From assembly GCF_025766255.1 (NCBI RefSeq), contig NW_026516767.1:62001-126000 (forward strand): a stretch of DNA of 64,000 nucleotides, read 5' to 3'. The notes beneath the pieces were generated by a model. It saw nothing but the letters and a program-made list of their open reading frames with translations, had not been told where the DNA came from and did no database searches. The first letter of the stretch is position 1. Every line of letters begins with the position of its first letter. The translations under genes and the position numbers were made by a program. This document shows, piece after piece, positions 1 to 11,352 of this stretch. The stretch comes from Zychaea mexicana. Its lineage: Eukaryota > Mucoromycota > Mucoromycetes > Mucorales > Lichtheimiaceae.

Positions 1-681
1 CTTAGATCTTCCAGCCACCGTGTCAAAAAAAAAATTCAATAGTTGCGACGGTAACAGTAATAAAACGTGTTGTAAAGTTGATAGTGCGCTCGTCGTGATG
101 GCCAAGATTTGCACAAGCACTGACTGTTGAACGCTAATCGGTGCATTACCAGTGGATTGTCAAGATCCTGCGGAAAGCACCACTACTGCTGTGAATTTTC
201 CGAAAAAAATACTGGAAGTTGACAGAAAGCTTCTTATTGTGTAATGTGATGTGTGTGGCCTTGACTCAACCTCACTTTCAGAGGCTACCGCATCAACTTG
301 CCACAATTAACAGCACTGCTGTGATTAAACGGTCTCTACGACAAATACTATTGCTAGCTTCTTTGTTACGGCTTGTAGTAGTCTGGAAACGTCGGATAAG
401 CTGCAATATGTAGCTGCATCTGGCATCACTATATCGTGAAGAAGGTCCCTACATACAGTACTGTATAGCGACACTGAGCTAGGCAGAAGCAATTTCTGCA
501 AGTGGAAGTTTGCCTAGTAATATGTTTAGAGAAGACTGTTACTAATGAAGCACGCCTAAATACTAATATGATAAAACGAGCAAAAAGCACCATGAACGGA
601 AGATATATACAAATCGGGTCTTGACAAAACTATGTTTTGGAATAGAATATGTGCAGAGAAACGAATTAATGGAGGGAGCAA

Positions 682-702
682 CAGAGAGAGAGAGAGAGAG
701 AG
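682..702. repeat. (GA)n microsatellite
   Basis: About ten uninterrupted GA dinucleotides. Similar GA/CT tracts recur in introns and leaders across the window. Confidence 0.9.
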
Positions 703-1470
703 CGTGTAATTGAATAAGAGAGGCACATAGACCACAGACTGAGAAAATTAGGAAGAGTGTGTGTCGTGCGTTGAGAGAGAACAGACTCTTTGAATTTGTA
801 TATTAATCAGTAACAATAATGACTGCTTGGTCGAAGGAAGGTTATTTAAGGCTGTGTCTGCAATCGGTGGTTCTCTCGTTATTACATTCTTCAATATGCT
901 GCTTGTATGCAATAAGCTTGAGGACGCGCTGTTATGACCTTTAAACATTACATCTCATCTTAATCTTATAAGTATATATAACAAAAAGTTTCTCAGCGAC
1001 ACCTGACGAAAAGCAAAAGTATTTAATCCACATTACATGATAGCAGAATAGTAACGATGCATCATGCAACACATGTTTCTTCCATGACTACGTGTGTACG
1101 GCTGTGCGGAATAGCGTAAAAGTGACGGGCGCGAGGCTCATCTTTCGTCAGCCCCACGCTGCTATTCTTTATTTCTACAGAATACATTGATAAACTGCCT
1201 ACCTGTTTGCTCTGGTTTTATTGTGAGCAAGTGTGGCACAAGGAGAATAAGATGAATTTTATGTTTTTTTGCGAACATTCTTTTAGAGTACATACAAGTT
1301 CTATGGTCGACTTCACAATGCGAACATTTTGCTAACTTGACGTTATGTATCATGAAGGGAGCTCACCAACCACACATTTAGCAACCCTGACGGTAGTACA
1401 GGGAAAAGGTAAATATTTTGGTCACGCGCAAGTTCTACTACCACTATGCCCCCTTGTAGTTGTAGCTTGT

Positions 1471-1652
1471 TACAGTGGTTCCCCGTTTAATTTCAACCTC
1501 AAACGGGGTCTATATAGTGTGAAACTACTGAGGGTTGACCCAAAACGAGGTTGATTCAAGCAGTGTAATATGCTTAAAGGGAGTATAGAAACAAGTTGAA
1601 AAAACTGAGGATTTATCTTAATGAGAATGAATTTTTTCGCGGAACCACTGTA
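1471..1652. mobile_element. Tc1/mariner-type MITE (non-autonomous)
   Basis: The segment starts TACAGTGGTTCCCCG and ends CGCGGAACCACTGTA, so the terminal 12 bases are perfect inverted repeats, with TA at each outer end as expected of the TA target duplication of Tc1/mariner elements. The interior is about 150 bp and has no coding frame. The CAGTGG start and TA target are typical of Tc1/mariner ends, which is established family knowledge. That it was moved in trans by a full-length relative is inference. Confidence 0.75.
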
Positions 1653-4113
1653 GTTTTATCGGTGGGCGCACATTTAGCTGGAGTATTGATAACATGTAAA
1701 TAAAGATGCGATATGGCCGATTCTGAGAAAAAGTAATCTAAAAGGCCCTAATCTGTTGCACAATAGGGGTCTTTGACAGACGACGGAAAAGTTCGGTTTC
1801 ACAAACATGTAGTACCACAGCATTTCTAAAAGATAACTTAATCTGGAATTATAGTACATAACATTACTTCCGGGATCCAAATTCACGCGAGCAAATCCAT
1901 CTCTTTGCTTTTCTACACTGATATAATAGTGACTCTCTGTTGATTAAAGCACTCTGTGTTGAACTCGGCATCATTCCGTAGTAACTGGTATACTTTTATT
2001 ATGAAAACAAACTGTTGTCGATATGTAGTACGCGTCTACGGATCTAAATACGATTTATACCGGAACGATGTTTTCTTGTAATCTCTTGTACTATTAAGGA
2101 TACAGTATCTTTATTTGTAACATCCTTCTGTGTGAAAATGTGTCAGCAGAAGGGAAATGCTAGCATTTATGACTTTTATCACCATTATAATTCCCGCAGC
2201 AAACAACGATATGGACGTGCGCCAAGTGCGCTTAGCTGGGTGCATCCTACTTAGAAAAGCGAAAAGTCAAAATCCCCATTTTTGCGTTATGGTGTAGCCA
2301 TATCTGTAGTTTAAATTTTACATGAAAGATTCAGTGACCTTGTGTAATTGGTCGCTACCTTGCGGTATACCACAATTTAAAGAAAAAAAGCCGTATAATG
2401 GAAAAAAGTAACGGTGGAGGAGGCCATATGTAAACGTGCTACTTATATACATCGATCGTTGCTTTAGTGGTTTGTGATCATTTCAGAATTATAGAAGTAT
2501 TACAACATGTTTACGTATCAATACGTTTGGGCAGTAAAGAAATAAAATAACTATGCTCTCCTTTGCCTCACTTCATCGCTTTGGTTCAATCACGTTTTCA
2601 TATTGTATGCTATCTTTTAGCACGAGTATATAGCACTAGTTGATTAATAGTGAAAACGTTCCCGAGTTTCTGGGAGCGGAGATATTACGGTTGAATGATT
2701 TATATCCCTGGTGTTTATTTCACGCCAAGCATTTGTGGACTTTTTAAAATTAGCAAAGCGGTTCTCCCTCCCATCCTGAAATATCGGTTTAATACCCTTC
2801 TTTTTCCTTATCCTTTTCTGACAGAAATATCAACGATCAAGGAGTATAATAATTTTGTGCTTTTTCTTATATTAAAGAACACTCAGCAGCGCTATATCAA
2901 TAAGGACGAAGCGCTGCACAATATGTAAAATTGTACCTGCTAACGAGCTATCGCTAATGTGTCGGTGAAAATATGATATACATACTCCGGCCATCCTTCA
3001 AAATGATGAGTTAACAGCGAGCCACAACCCCAAAGTCGTACTATTTATATCGAAATGACCTGACTCAAGAAAAAGCATATCGGGTAATGCTTCGATACGA
3101 TGTTGCATTGGATTTCCGAAATTGTTTGTTTTTACTACTGACTGTAACTTAGTAAAACAAAAACAAATTAACGACATCATTCTGCGGCAGTAACCAAAAA
3201 AAAACCCCCATTACCGCTGTTTCTCCCATACATTAATGTTTAATGTCTCACTTCTGAGCGGTTTCCCCCTCTCCCTCCCCCATCATCAACGCCCGATAAA
3301 CTCGGCTTGATTTACCGCGATTTAGCTGATTAGTAAAACGAATGGCTGTATTTGTCATCCGGTAACTTTGACGCTTATTTGAACGTGTAAATGATTCATA
3401 TATTGCTTTTGTCTATGCCTATTAGAAAGGTGTATCAAGGCGGACATAGTACCAAGAGGTGTTTTACGATAGCTTTTAGTTGTACCAGAGAGACTATTTC
3501 AAGATATATGCGTGCCTGTAACGACGATGCTTTATGGTATGATGGTACTAGGTACTGCAGGCATTTCTTCAAGATACTAGGACAGCAGCTTCCGTACTAG
3601 CGTTATTAATACTAAACACTATGCACTTTTGCATGTAGTGGAACAAAAACAACTGCTACTGCTAACAAGTTTCAAGACCGAAAAGAAGAACCGCTTTTGA
3701 AGGCGCTATCCAATAGTTGACATATCATTGGGTGGAGAAACTGGGAGGCGATTCAAGTTTCGGCGGAAGAAAAAGAGAGTAAGTACCGTTGTCGCCGACT
3801 ATCTATGATAGAGCTTTTCTCCCACTCAGATTTGATTTGCAAATCCACATGATTGAACTTGTAATATTCGCGTATTACATATACATCTATTGAATAAATC
3901 GGCGATTAGTTTCTTTTCCGGTAATTTAACATTCTTGATAAACCAGCCAAGGGGTTGTTAAGGTGGTTTTAAGGATCAAGAAAGTTGCTGCTATTTCTTG
4001 GTCAAGGTATTCTAATCGGAGGTAGGGAAGGGGTTTGAGAGAGAAGAAAACAGAGGTAGTGACAAATTGATATTCTTTCATTGGCGCCTATTTATTGGTC
4101 GGTTGGTAGGCTT

Positions 4114-6071
4114 TCACGTAGATTTTCTTTTCTTTTGCCGCGGCTTATTTCTTAAAGGTAATTTTAATCCTTGGTTATTCAAATGAAGAGCTACTTGACT
4201 CGTCCCTACATGATTTATTATTGTTTGCTCCCGAACACTTAGTGATCTATGTATCGACTCAGGTTTATAACAATATCTCCAAAAATGTCAACGTTACCCT
4301 TCATTCCCGGGAACGATTTTGCCTTATACACTGCAAACGGGGCTGAATACACTTCGGCAAGTACTCTGTCGCTCCTACTCGGGAAGATGAAAGAAGCAAA
4401 AACGTTTGTATGGATTGAGTTCAAAGGTTCACCCGACAAGTGTTTAATTTTGGCGTGTACTACTTGTTGAATGTTTCTGCTTAGCGAACCTTCCAAGTGC
4501 CATCAAGCTAAAGTGTAATCGGTATGTGCCTGAGACCCGAACGGATAGGCCAGGAAAGGCAAAGTATATCCCAGGTCGTTGATCAAGCCCTTTGTACGTC
4601 GAGGCAGAGCTGACTAGAGGTCCTAGGAGAGCCCGTTCAAGTCGTGGTTGATCGCCTGCTTCTTCGTTTGGTAACAGTACATCGGATCCACTAGATGTGG
4701 GAGCCAGGGTAGATTGATCAGTCGCCGTCGTCGTTGCTGTCGTATCCGAAAGATCCAAGGTCATCTCTGTTGGAAGAAAAGATGTTGATGATGAGGACGA
4801 TGCTACTGGTGCTGTTGTTGTCGTCGACATCATCGAGGGTTGACTGCTATTAGGGATGGCAGCGACGGCATTATTGCTGCTGCTAATGCTGCTGCTTCCA
4901 CGTCTAGTTTGAGGGTGATGCACAAAATCACATTGTTGGCTCATATCAGCAGAGTATAAGGACGCATGAAGAACAAAGAATGGATTTTGAAGCGACCTGT
5001 GTTGAATTTCGATAACAAAAGATTATTTACTTTCGTGCATGTTATTTTAGTATGATTCGACCGGTGTACGGTTTAAAAAGCAAGGAGACCAGTTACATAG
5101 ATCGAATGCTCAGCTTACTCTTCATCCATCCGCTGGTCCTGTTCCGTTACCAAAAGGTGGACAATAGGAGTTGGATCGATAGGTCGTCTGTCGCTGCTGT
5201 TGCTGAATCCTGTGGCGCGACAACTCCTCGGTTGTTCGACGACAGTCAACGTAAACGATCTACAAATATATAAAAGGTACCGCCAATTAGTAAATTAAGA
5301 TAAGTGTTACATGTGTTTTAGTAACCAGATGAAAAAATTGCTGACGATCAAAGAGAAGAAGCATGGCTGGTTGTTATTGCGCGGTATACGTGCATCATAA
5401 GTGTAGAGGGGCGACGCATACTTGTTATTTATATCGATGTCGCTCTGTTCAGGAAGCAGGGAAGGCATACTTGGAGGTACGTCACCCATCATTGCGCGTA
5501 CCTGGTCGCTGCGCTTCACTCGCATACTGCTAGACCTATATACTCCCAAGGCCGCTGTGCTGCTACCCTCCTCGACCGAAACTGTTGTTCCTGATGATTC
5601 TCCTGTTTTCGGTTCTACAACCGGTACGTACGCAGACGAGGACGATGATGATTCTCCCATATCAAACGCGTGATTACTCGGTATAAACGCTGTCGTGGTA
5701 TTTTCAGTCGCTGTTGTTGCTTCGTGTGTTGAAGCAGCAGGAGCAGTGGTTCTCGGTGGAGCAAAAGAATAGGCTTCAAGGGTACTCGGTGCTGTGGTAT
5801 TGTTATACTTTTGGTAACTGATCAAGTGGTATGAGGTAGTTGGGTCGTGTGTTCGTGGTGGAAGTGCGGGCAGAGGGAGCGTAGGTGGTGGAATACTATA
5901 CGTAGGGCCATCGTCGTCTTCTCCGGTATCGATACTTTCGTTCTCTGCTGCTGAACGACGGTGGGGTTGGGAGGAATAATCGTTGAGGGTAACTGAAGAA
6001 GACATTGTGGCAGGAGGCAGGACAGACGAAGTAGGGTGCGGAGGAGTGCCTTCAGGCGGTATCTGTGTCAT
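4114..6071 (-). CDS. Velvet domain regulator (VelB-like architecture)
   Basis: Velvet proteins are fungal DNA-binding regulators that link development, sporulation and secondary metabolism. I reconstruct five exons (6071-5311, 5259-5119, 4996-4490, 4374-4298, 4205-4114) whose phases close to 525 aa. Residues 1-250 are Ser/Thr/Pro-rich and disordered. The velvet domain then reads RRPIDPTPIVHL, PFFVLHASL, GIYFAFPGLSVR, AKSFPGM and NNQGLKLPLRNK. A Ser/Thr-rich insert of roughly 90 residues (about 312-405) splits the domain, as known for VelB. The protein ends in a basic KPRQKKRK stretch that could be a nuclear localisation signal. Intron 1 starts GTAACA, intron 2 GTAAGC and intron 4 GTAACG; intron 3 uses a weak GTTCGC donor and is the least certain junction. 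The start is the first ATG of the long first exon, with MSSS about 22 codons in as an alternative. VelB orthology rather than VosA is inferred from the insert only. Confidence 0.88.
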
Positions 6072-6481
6072 GATGATCGGGTATGGAATACATAAATGGG
6101 TGATATATAAAGAGAGGGCTTTTGGAAAAGGGAAGCAAAAGAAAGAGAGAGAGAGAGAAAAATCAAAAGTGGGGGCGACTGTCCTACTAAATAAAATGTT
6201 TGCTGAGACGCATCAGTCCAGCGCGGAACCTTTTTCGTTGACAGCCGCTCGGGCTGCGAAGCTGGAAAGAGAGAGAGAGAGGGGGTTCCCAATCTTCGTT
6301 TACCCGATAAAGGATATGGCCGTTGCACCAAAATATGAATAACAGAGGGGTTTTGGCAACATTGGCGACCGAAACAGCACAAAATGTAGGGTATAATTCT
6401 TTAAAGATGTAAAAAACGATAGGCCCTTGTAATAGCAGCTCTTTTTCACATTCTCTTTCCTCCCTTTAACAAGAACAAATA
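6072..6481. promoter_or_regulatory. Divergent promoter region of velvet and CYSTM genes
   Basis: Roughly 410 bp separates the two divergent start codons. It contains two GA-rich tracts (about 6140-6160 and 6268-6281) that read as CT tracts upstream of the velvet start. No specific binding site is assigned. Confidence 0.5.
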
Positions 6482-7024
6482 ATGCGATCATCAAAAGGTT
6501 ATTATAACAACGGCGGCTATGGCTACAACCAAGGCTACAATCAGCAAAGCTACAGTCAACGCTACAATGGTGGTGGCCTAGGAAATGCTTTCGGTGGCGG
6601 CATGGGCGGCATGGGCGGCATGAGTAATATGGGTGGTATGGGTGGTGGTAGATTCACACACCCACCTCAAAGCAGCAACTACTATGGTGGTGGTGGTGGT
6701 ACGCTCTTTTGTGTTCATAAGTAGTGACAAATCTTTGATCGCCAATAGCACTTAACGGTTCCTTTACATGTTTGTTTTAGGCGGATACTACCGACCTCAA
6801 CAACCAATGTACAGTGGCGGCTACGGTAGACCACCACAGCGTAGCGGCGGAGGATTCGATACTTGTCTTGCATGGTAAATTTCCCAGTTCTATGGTACTT
6901 GATTACGCCTCAAAAAGCATACCACAACCAATCTCACTCACAAAACACCATGTGTATATATAGTTTGACCGGGCTTTGCTGTTGCTGTGCAGCTCAAAAC
7001 TGCGCGGAAATGTGTACGATGTGA
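6482..7024 (+). CDS. Small Gly/Tyr/Gln-rich CYSTM protein
   Basis: CYSTM proteins are short, tail-anchored, Cys-rich membrane proteins linked to stress tolerance in eukaryotes. Three exons (6482-6698, 6781-6874, 6964-7024) close in phase to 123 aa. The first about 95 residues are low complexity (GYNQ, GGMGGM and YGGGG runs). The last exon completes the module: after FDTCLAC comes LTGLCCCCAAQNCAEMCTM, the characteristic Cys cluster. Without the two introns the Cys module would be missed, because both unspliced frames terminate early. Donors are GTACGC and GTAAAT; acceptors are TTTTAG and ATATAG. It lies head-to-head with the velvet gene. Membrane association is inferred from the module. Confidence 0.85.
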
Positions 7025-7298
7025 TTGTGTGAAAGGAAGGGAGTCTAATATAAACATAGACTGTGTACTTGGTTCTTTTCCTGTGTTGATTAAGGAAACA
7101 ACTCTTGTATATCCCTTTGAGTTGGTTATTTAATGATGTACATAAAACAATAATGAACGCTCGGACACACGAGCCCAGAGGAAGGGTTTTGGGGGGGATT
7201 GCCCGTTGATTTCCTAAACTAACTGCGAGATCCGACTTCTGGGGATTCGAACTGCTATTGGGTTCTTTTTGTATGGGGTCGCTCTTTCTAAAACTCTA

Positions 7299-8910
7299 AT
7301 GGATCAACATTCGCTAGTCAAGTGCACGCATGAGCATTGTCAGCAGCTGGGTACTACTAGATTGCCAGTTCCATGATTTGTTCAATTCGTCATGTGCTCA
7401 TGTAATACCCCATTTTAGTTCCACAAGATCTGTTGCAGTTGCACATGGATCAACATTTGGCAGAACAATTAGAAAATGAGGAAGTTTTGTCACAGATTCA
7501 AGACAAGCAGCAGCAGCAACATGACACTACAAAGTCACTTAAGGTAATATGGTATCTGTTTAACTTTGATTGCTTTGGACCTGGCTAAATATGTTTGAGA
7601 GATTTGTATTATAGAGAAAGCGCAAAGAAGAAGACAACGACGATAATGATCGACATGAATCAGTACCCCGGCAGCGGCAGTCATCAATATTAACAGCAGC
7701 GGCAGCAGCAAGGTTCACATCAGCCGACTACGAAAGCTATACACGTACACATCTTAACAAAGAAAAGGCACTGTGGGAATCACCAATGCCAGGCAGCGAT
7801 CGGACATCAGGCTTATTGACACAATTGGCTTTTGAGTTTCGCAAAATACCGCAACAGTCTAAAAACAAGCTTCAACGAACCGTTTATTTGGGAAGCAACA
7901 GGACAGATCTCATTGTCAGCGATTTTTGGGATAAAGGATGGAGTTGTGGCTATCGCAACTGTCAGATGCTCATGTCCTTCTTGGAAAAGACAAACGAGAT
8001 GGATGAATCAGTTATCAAGCATGTCATCAGTATCTCTGGTTTACAGTCTCTATTAGAGCGGGCTTGGAAGGAAGGTTTGTTTCTTTTTCCTTTTCCCTTT
8101 CTGTGCTACATGAGAGGAACATCCCCCGCACCCCCCACCTTTTGTGTGAAGATAACCCAAGAAAATTTTTGGACCCGAAAACTAGGATTTGACTCAGTCG
8201 GCGCGTTACAACTGCAACGTCGGGTGTACAAGACACGCAAGTGGATCGGCACTACAGAGGTTTACACATTGCTGGTGTATCTTGGTATCAAATGCACTAT
8301 CCTGGATTTCGACGCGCCCAAAGCTGCCGGTCCAGCAACTACTGGATTGTTGGCTGAGCGTTTATTTGATTGCGTGCAATCCTATTTTGAAGCGTCTGTT
8401 GTGGTGAATAGACCGTCATCTAGCAATAGTGACGACGGCAACGACAACAGCGTCAAGAGCAGAGAAAACAACGTATTTACACGAATGATGGTGTCCTCTG
8501 CACGCGCTGGCAAACACGTGCATATGACCGACAGACCACCCATGTACCTACAGCACGCGGGCCACAGTCGAACTATCGTTGGCATTGAAATATTCGATGA
8601 TGGTATACGGAACTTGATTGTCTTTGACCCGGGAAGGCGGACACAGCGTGGCAAGTCGTCACCCATACAAGAAAACAAACACGGGAACGAGTCTGATCAA
8701 CGGCCGGCTGCTATAGCGTCATTGCAATCGTACCGAGTGGATACAAAGGCGATTGAAAGAAATAGTCAATATCAACTTTTGGTGTTAGGAGAGGCATCCC
8801 AAAGACCGTCTGGAGCTATACAGTGGCCATCAACCGATTCAAATCATTTCTTGCTAACAGAATGGGAACGTGATATCATGAAGCAAGTTACCAGTATTAG
8901 AGTCATATAA
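7299..8910 (+). CDS. ZUP1/ZUFSP-like peptidase C78 (deubiquitinase family)
   Basis: Family C78 cysteine peptidases include UFM1 proteases and the K63-chain-specific deubiquitinase ZUP1. Exons 7299-7350, 7419-7543, 7615-8074 and 8186-8910 close in phase to 453 aa. A single C2H2 finger lies at residues 9-30 (CTHEHC ... HMDQH) and is formed only across intron 1. A basic KRKEE stretch and a Gln/Ala-rich linker follow. The catalytic domain has the nucleophile in GWSCGYRN (Cys about 170), WIGTTEV, the His in QHAGHSRTIVG and the Asp in VFDPGRR, all expected of the ZUP1 branch. Human ZUP1 is longer and has more fingers, so this is a compact version. Intron 3 (111 nt) has no stop and is a multiple of three, so its retention would insert 37 residues next to WKEG. 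Splicing restores the family sequence WKEGFDSVGALQ. Confidence 0.88.
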
Positions 8911-9072
8911 TCATCACTATATTACGTGTAAATACTATTATATATTTAGTGTACCAAATAATATACCCAACTCCTAATTGTATAGTTATACAGGAAGATG
9001 ATGATGCAAAACGTATAATACATTAATTATGAATAATAATGGTAATAAAAATTAAAAAATATATGGCTTTTT

Positions 9073-10971
9073 TCAGAGCAATGCGCCTTGTGGAAACCTT
9101 CGTCTACTTGCAGTATCAATGTCATACTCTAGAATGGCATTGTCCACCCCAACAAACATCTTTTGACTATCGCGCGAAAACTCAAGACCCGTTATTGGCG
9201 TGTCTTGGCCTGCGGGTCCTACTCGTATTGTCTGTTGTGTGTCAAATGTTCTGGCATCCACGATATGTACATGCGAAACATGCTAGTTTTAGCGGTCTCA
9301 GTTAGTACCTATACACTTTGGAAATAATCCGCTTCGATTGATATTATTACCTCTGCGTACGCAAGCAAATCAACGGCTCTAGACTGCGTGAACTTCACGG
9401 ATCTTACTGCTCCCTTTGTGATCGATGGCTGATACAACAATAAAAGAAATCATTATGATTAATTGAGAGTGATAACACACAAAGAAAAAGAAGAAGCGCA
9501 TACATTGCCGACACCGGTGAAACAATGAAGAGGCTCCCGATTCCTGATATCCCAAACATGTACAGAGCCATCCTGACTTGCCACAGCAAACTTGTCCGAG
9601 TTACTTGTCCATGACACTGAAAAATTTGCATCCTTTGATGCTGCCATGGTAGCCACTGCATCATAGCGACCACCTGGTGTAACAGCAAACAAGTGGACCT
9701 TTTTGTCATCACCGACGACAATCATTTTCCGTCCGTCGGGGCTCACAGATGCTTTAATGCGCCAAAAAAAAATAATCAATGTCAGCATAACGCTTCTTAG
9801 CTGTTCAACAAAAACAACAACATATACACATACTATGGTTGACCGCTACACTAAACGGTATTGTTTGAAGCAATTGCAAACTTGGTATTGAGAATATTCG
9901 AATCGTTGCGTCATTGTTCGAAACAATTAAACGTGTCTCGTTATTCACTTTCGAGAAACAGAGCCCGTTATTGATCGTACTATTCGGTGAGGTGGTGATG
10001 CTCCTATGACGTGAGGCATGCGTAAGTTTTTTTTTTCTTCGTTCTTTTACGTATGTGTTCATTTCCCCTCAATAAAGGAATATGCGTGTATTACACTTCG
10101 TAATCGGAATGGAGATCCTTCACTGTCAAATCGCCACGCTGTCCTCCTGCTGCCCAGTAACCGAATCTACAACAGCATGAATGTCGAAAGCCAAGTCAGT
10201 CCGATAATTTACTACTCACATAGAAAACAACTTTTTTTATTACCCTGTGGCCATGCAGGTGGCATGGTATCCTAATCCCTGTAAGAAATATCGCTGACGT
10301 CGTGTGGTATAATCATACTATAGAGGAAACAAAAGATAACTCTTGCATAAATTGACAAACTCAATACTACATTGCGCATATTCACCCGCAAACCGCTCTT
10401 GTTCACTTTGTAAATACTTGCTCTATGCACGTCTTGGTCGACTGGTACGATCAATTCATGTTTGAACTGAGGATCATCTGGCTGCATTATCAAATCCCGT
10501 AATTGCCTTGTCGATTTCCCGTTAATCGTGTGTTAGATTGTAGCTAGAAGTGGACAAGTGTTATGACTGAAACAAACTCACCAGTGATGAATGGAAACCT
10601 TTTGGTCATGGATAAGAGGATCCATGATGACAAACTTGGTCGTTGGGTTACTGGGACAAGATCCGTTAATGAGTTTTATAACGAAAAGATTTCACTCCGT
10701 CTCTGGTAAAGAGCATCAAAACAACGACCTACTTTGTAATATCTGTAGATTCTACAATGGTCATTATTAACGATAACTTGTTGATTGGGTTGTATGCGAA
10801 AAGAGGTTGAAACCTTTCGTATTGGACTGGAATTTTATTCTGAAATCTAAAAAGAAAGACCGGCGTAAATGCTGCATCAGTGGCGGAGGGTGAGCGGGGT
10901 GGAAGGGAGAGAAGAGAGTAGAAAGGGAGGGTCTCACTTGCTTACTGACTCAGACCGCTCAAAAGATGCAT
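9073..10971 (-). CDS. WD40 repeat protein with DUF2415 domain
   Basis: This is a fungal protein family of unknown function with a WD40-type propeller and a C-terminal DUF2415 segment. I chain at least nine exons on the minus strand from ATG at 10971. Recognisable pieces in order are NPTTKFVIMDPL, HHWQLRDLI, GYHATCMATGFGYWAAGGQ, the blade with NDATIRIFS, SVSPDGRKMIVVGDDKKVH, SQDGSVHVWDIRNREPLHC, and the DUF2415-like end GLEFSRDSQKMFVGVDNAI ... SRRRFPQGALL. Introns are short with canonical ends (for example GTAAGC, GTAGGT and GTGAGT donors), and phases match at the junctions I checked. The protein is about 400-430 aa. The first small exon (MHLLSGLSQ) is the least certain. The gene is convergent with the C78 peptidase, the stop codons lying about 160 bp apart, and divergent from the next gene. 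Confidence 0.8.
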
Positions 10972-11352
10972 GAAACCCACCACGTCTCCGGCAATCGGTA
11001 AAACTGAGAGGAGATACCTGACTGGTAACTGAAAAAGAACGCGGCGGAAGGCATCGCCCCACATGCGTACACGCGATTCATATCTCTTCTATGATAAAGA
11101 CTAGTCACGTGGCTCATTAAACCGCCACACACACAATGTTAGTACAAGTGGTGTGTCTGTCGGGCAACACAACCTTTTAGTATAGTCGTTGCTGGTGCAA
11201 CCATGAAAACCGAAGAGCGCAGTCTCCTAGGGCAAAACCTGCTGTGCATACAACTGCTTGACTTTTTTTCTCTGGTTCTTTCTACAACACTCTTCAGCAC
11301 TCTCCTTTAGAACTATTAAAGCGCAGTATCATATATACCTTTTTCAACATTC
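10972..11352. promoter_or_regulatory. Divergent promoter region (DUF2415 gene / orphan gene)
   Basis: About 380 bp lies between the two start codons. It contains a CACGTG palindrome near 11107 and a TATA-like TATCATATATA about 20 bp before the plus-strand ATG. No gene is seen in it. Confidence 0.45.

Larger units (their letters stand above)
1..4113. other. Gene-poor 5' region
   Basis: I see no supportable protein-coding gene here: open frames are short, lack family motifs and do not chain through plausible splice sites. The region holds a (GA)n tract at about 682-702 and the short inverted-repeat element at 1471-1652 listed separately. Base composition is AT-rich like other intergenic DNA in the window. 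A degenerate old insertion cannot be excluded. Confidence 0.6.

Noticed and set aside
7225..7260. tRNA-like B-box (GTTCGAATCC on the minus strand)
   Set aside because: Flanking bases do not pair as a T-arm and no A-box or acceptor stem is found at proper spacing.
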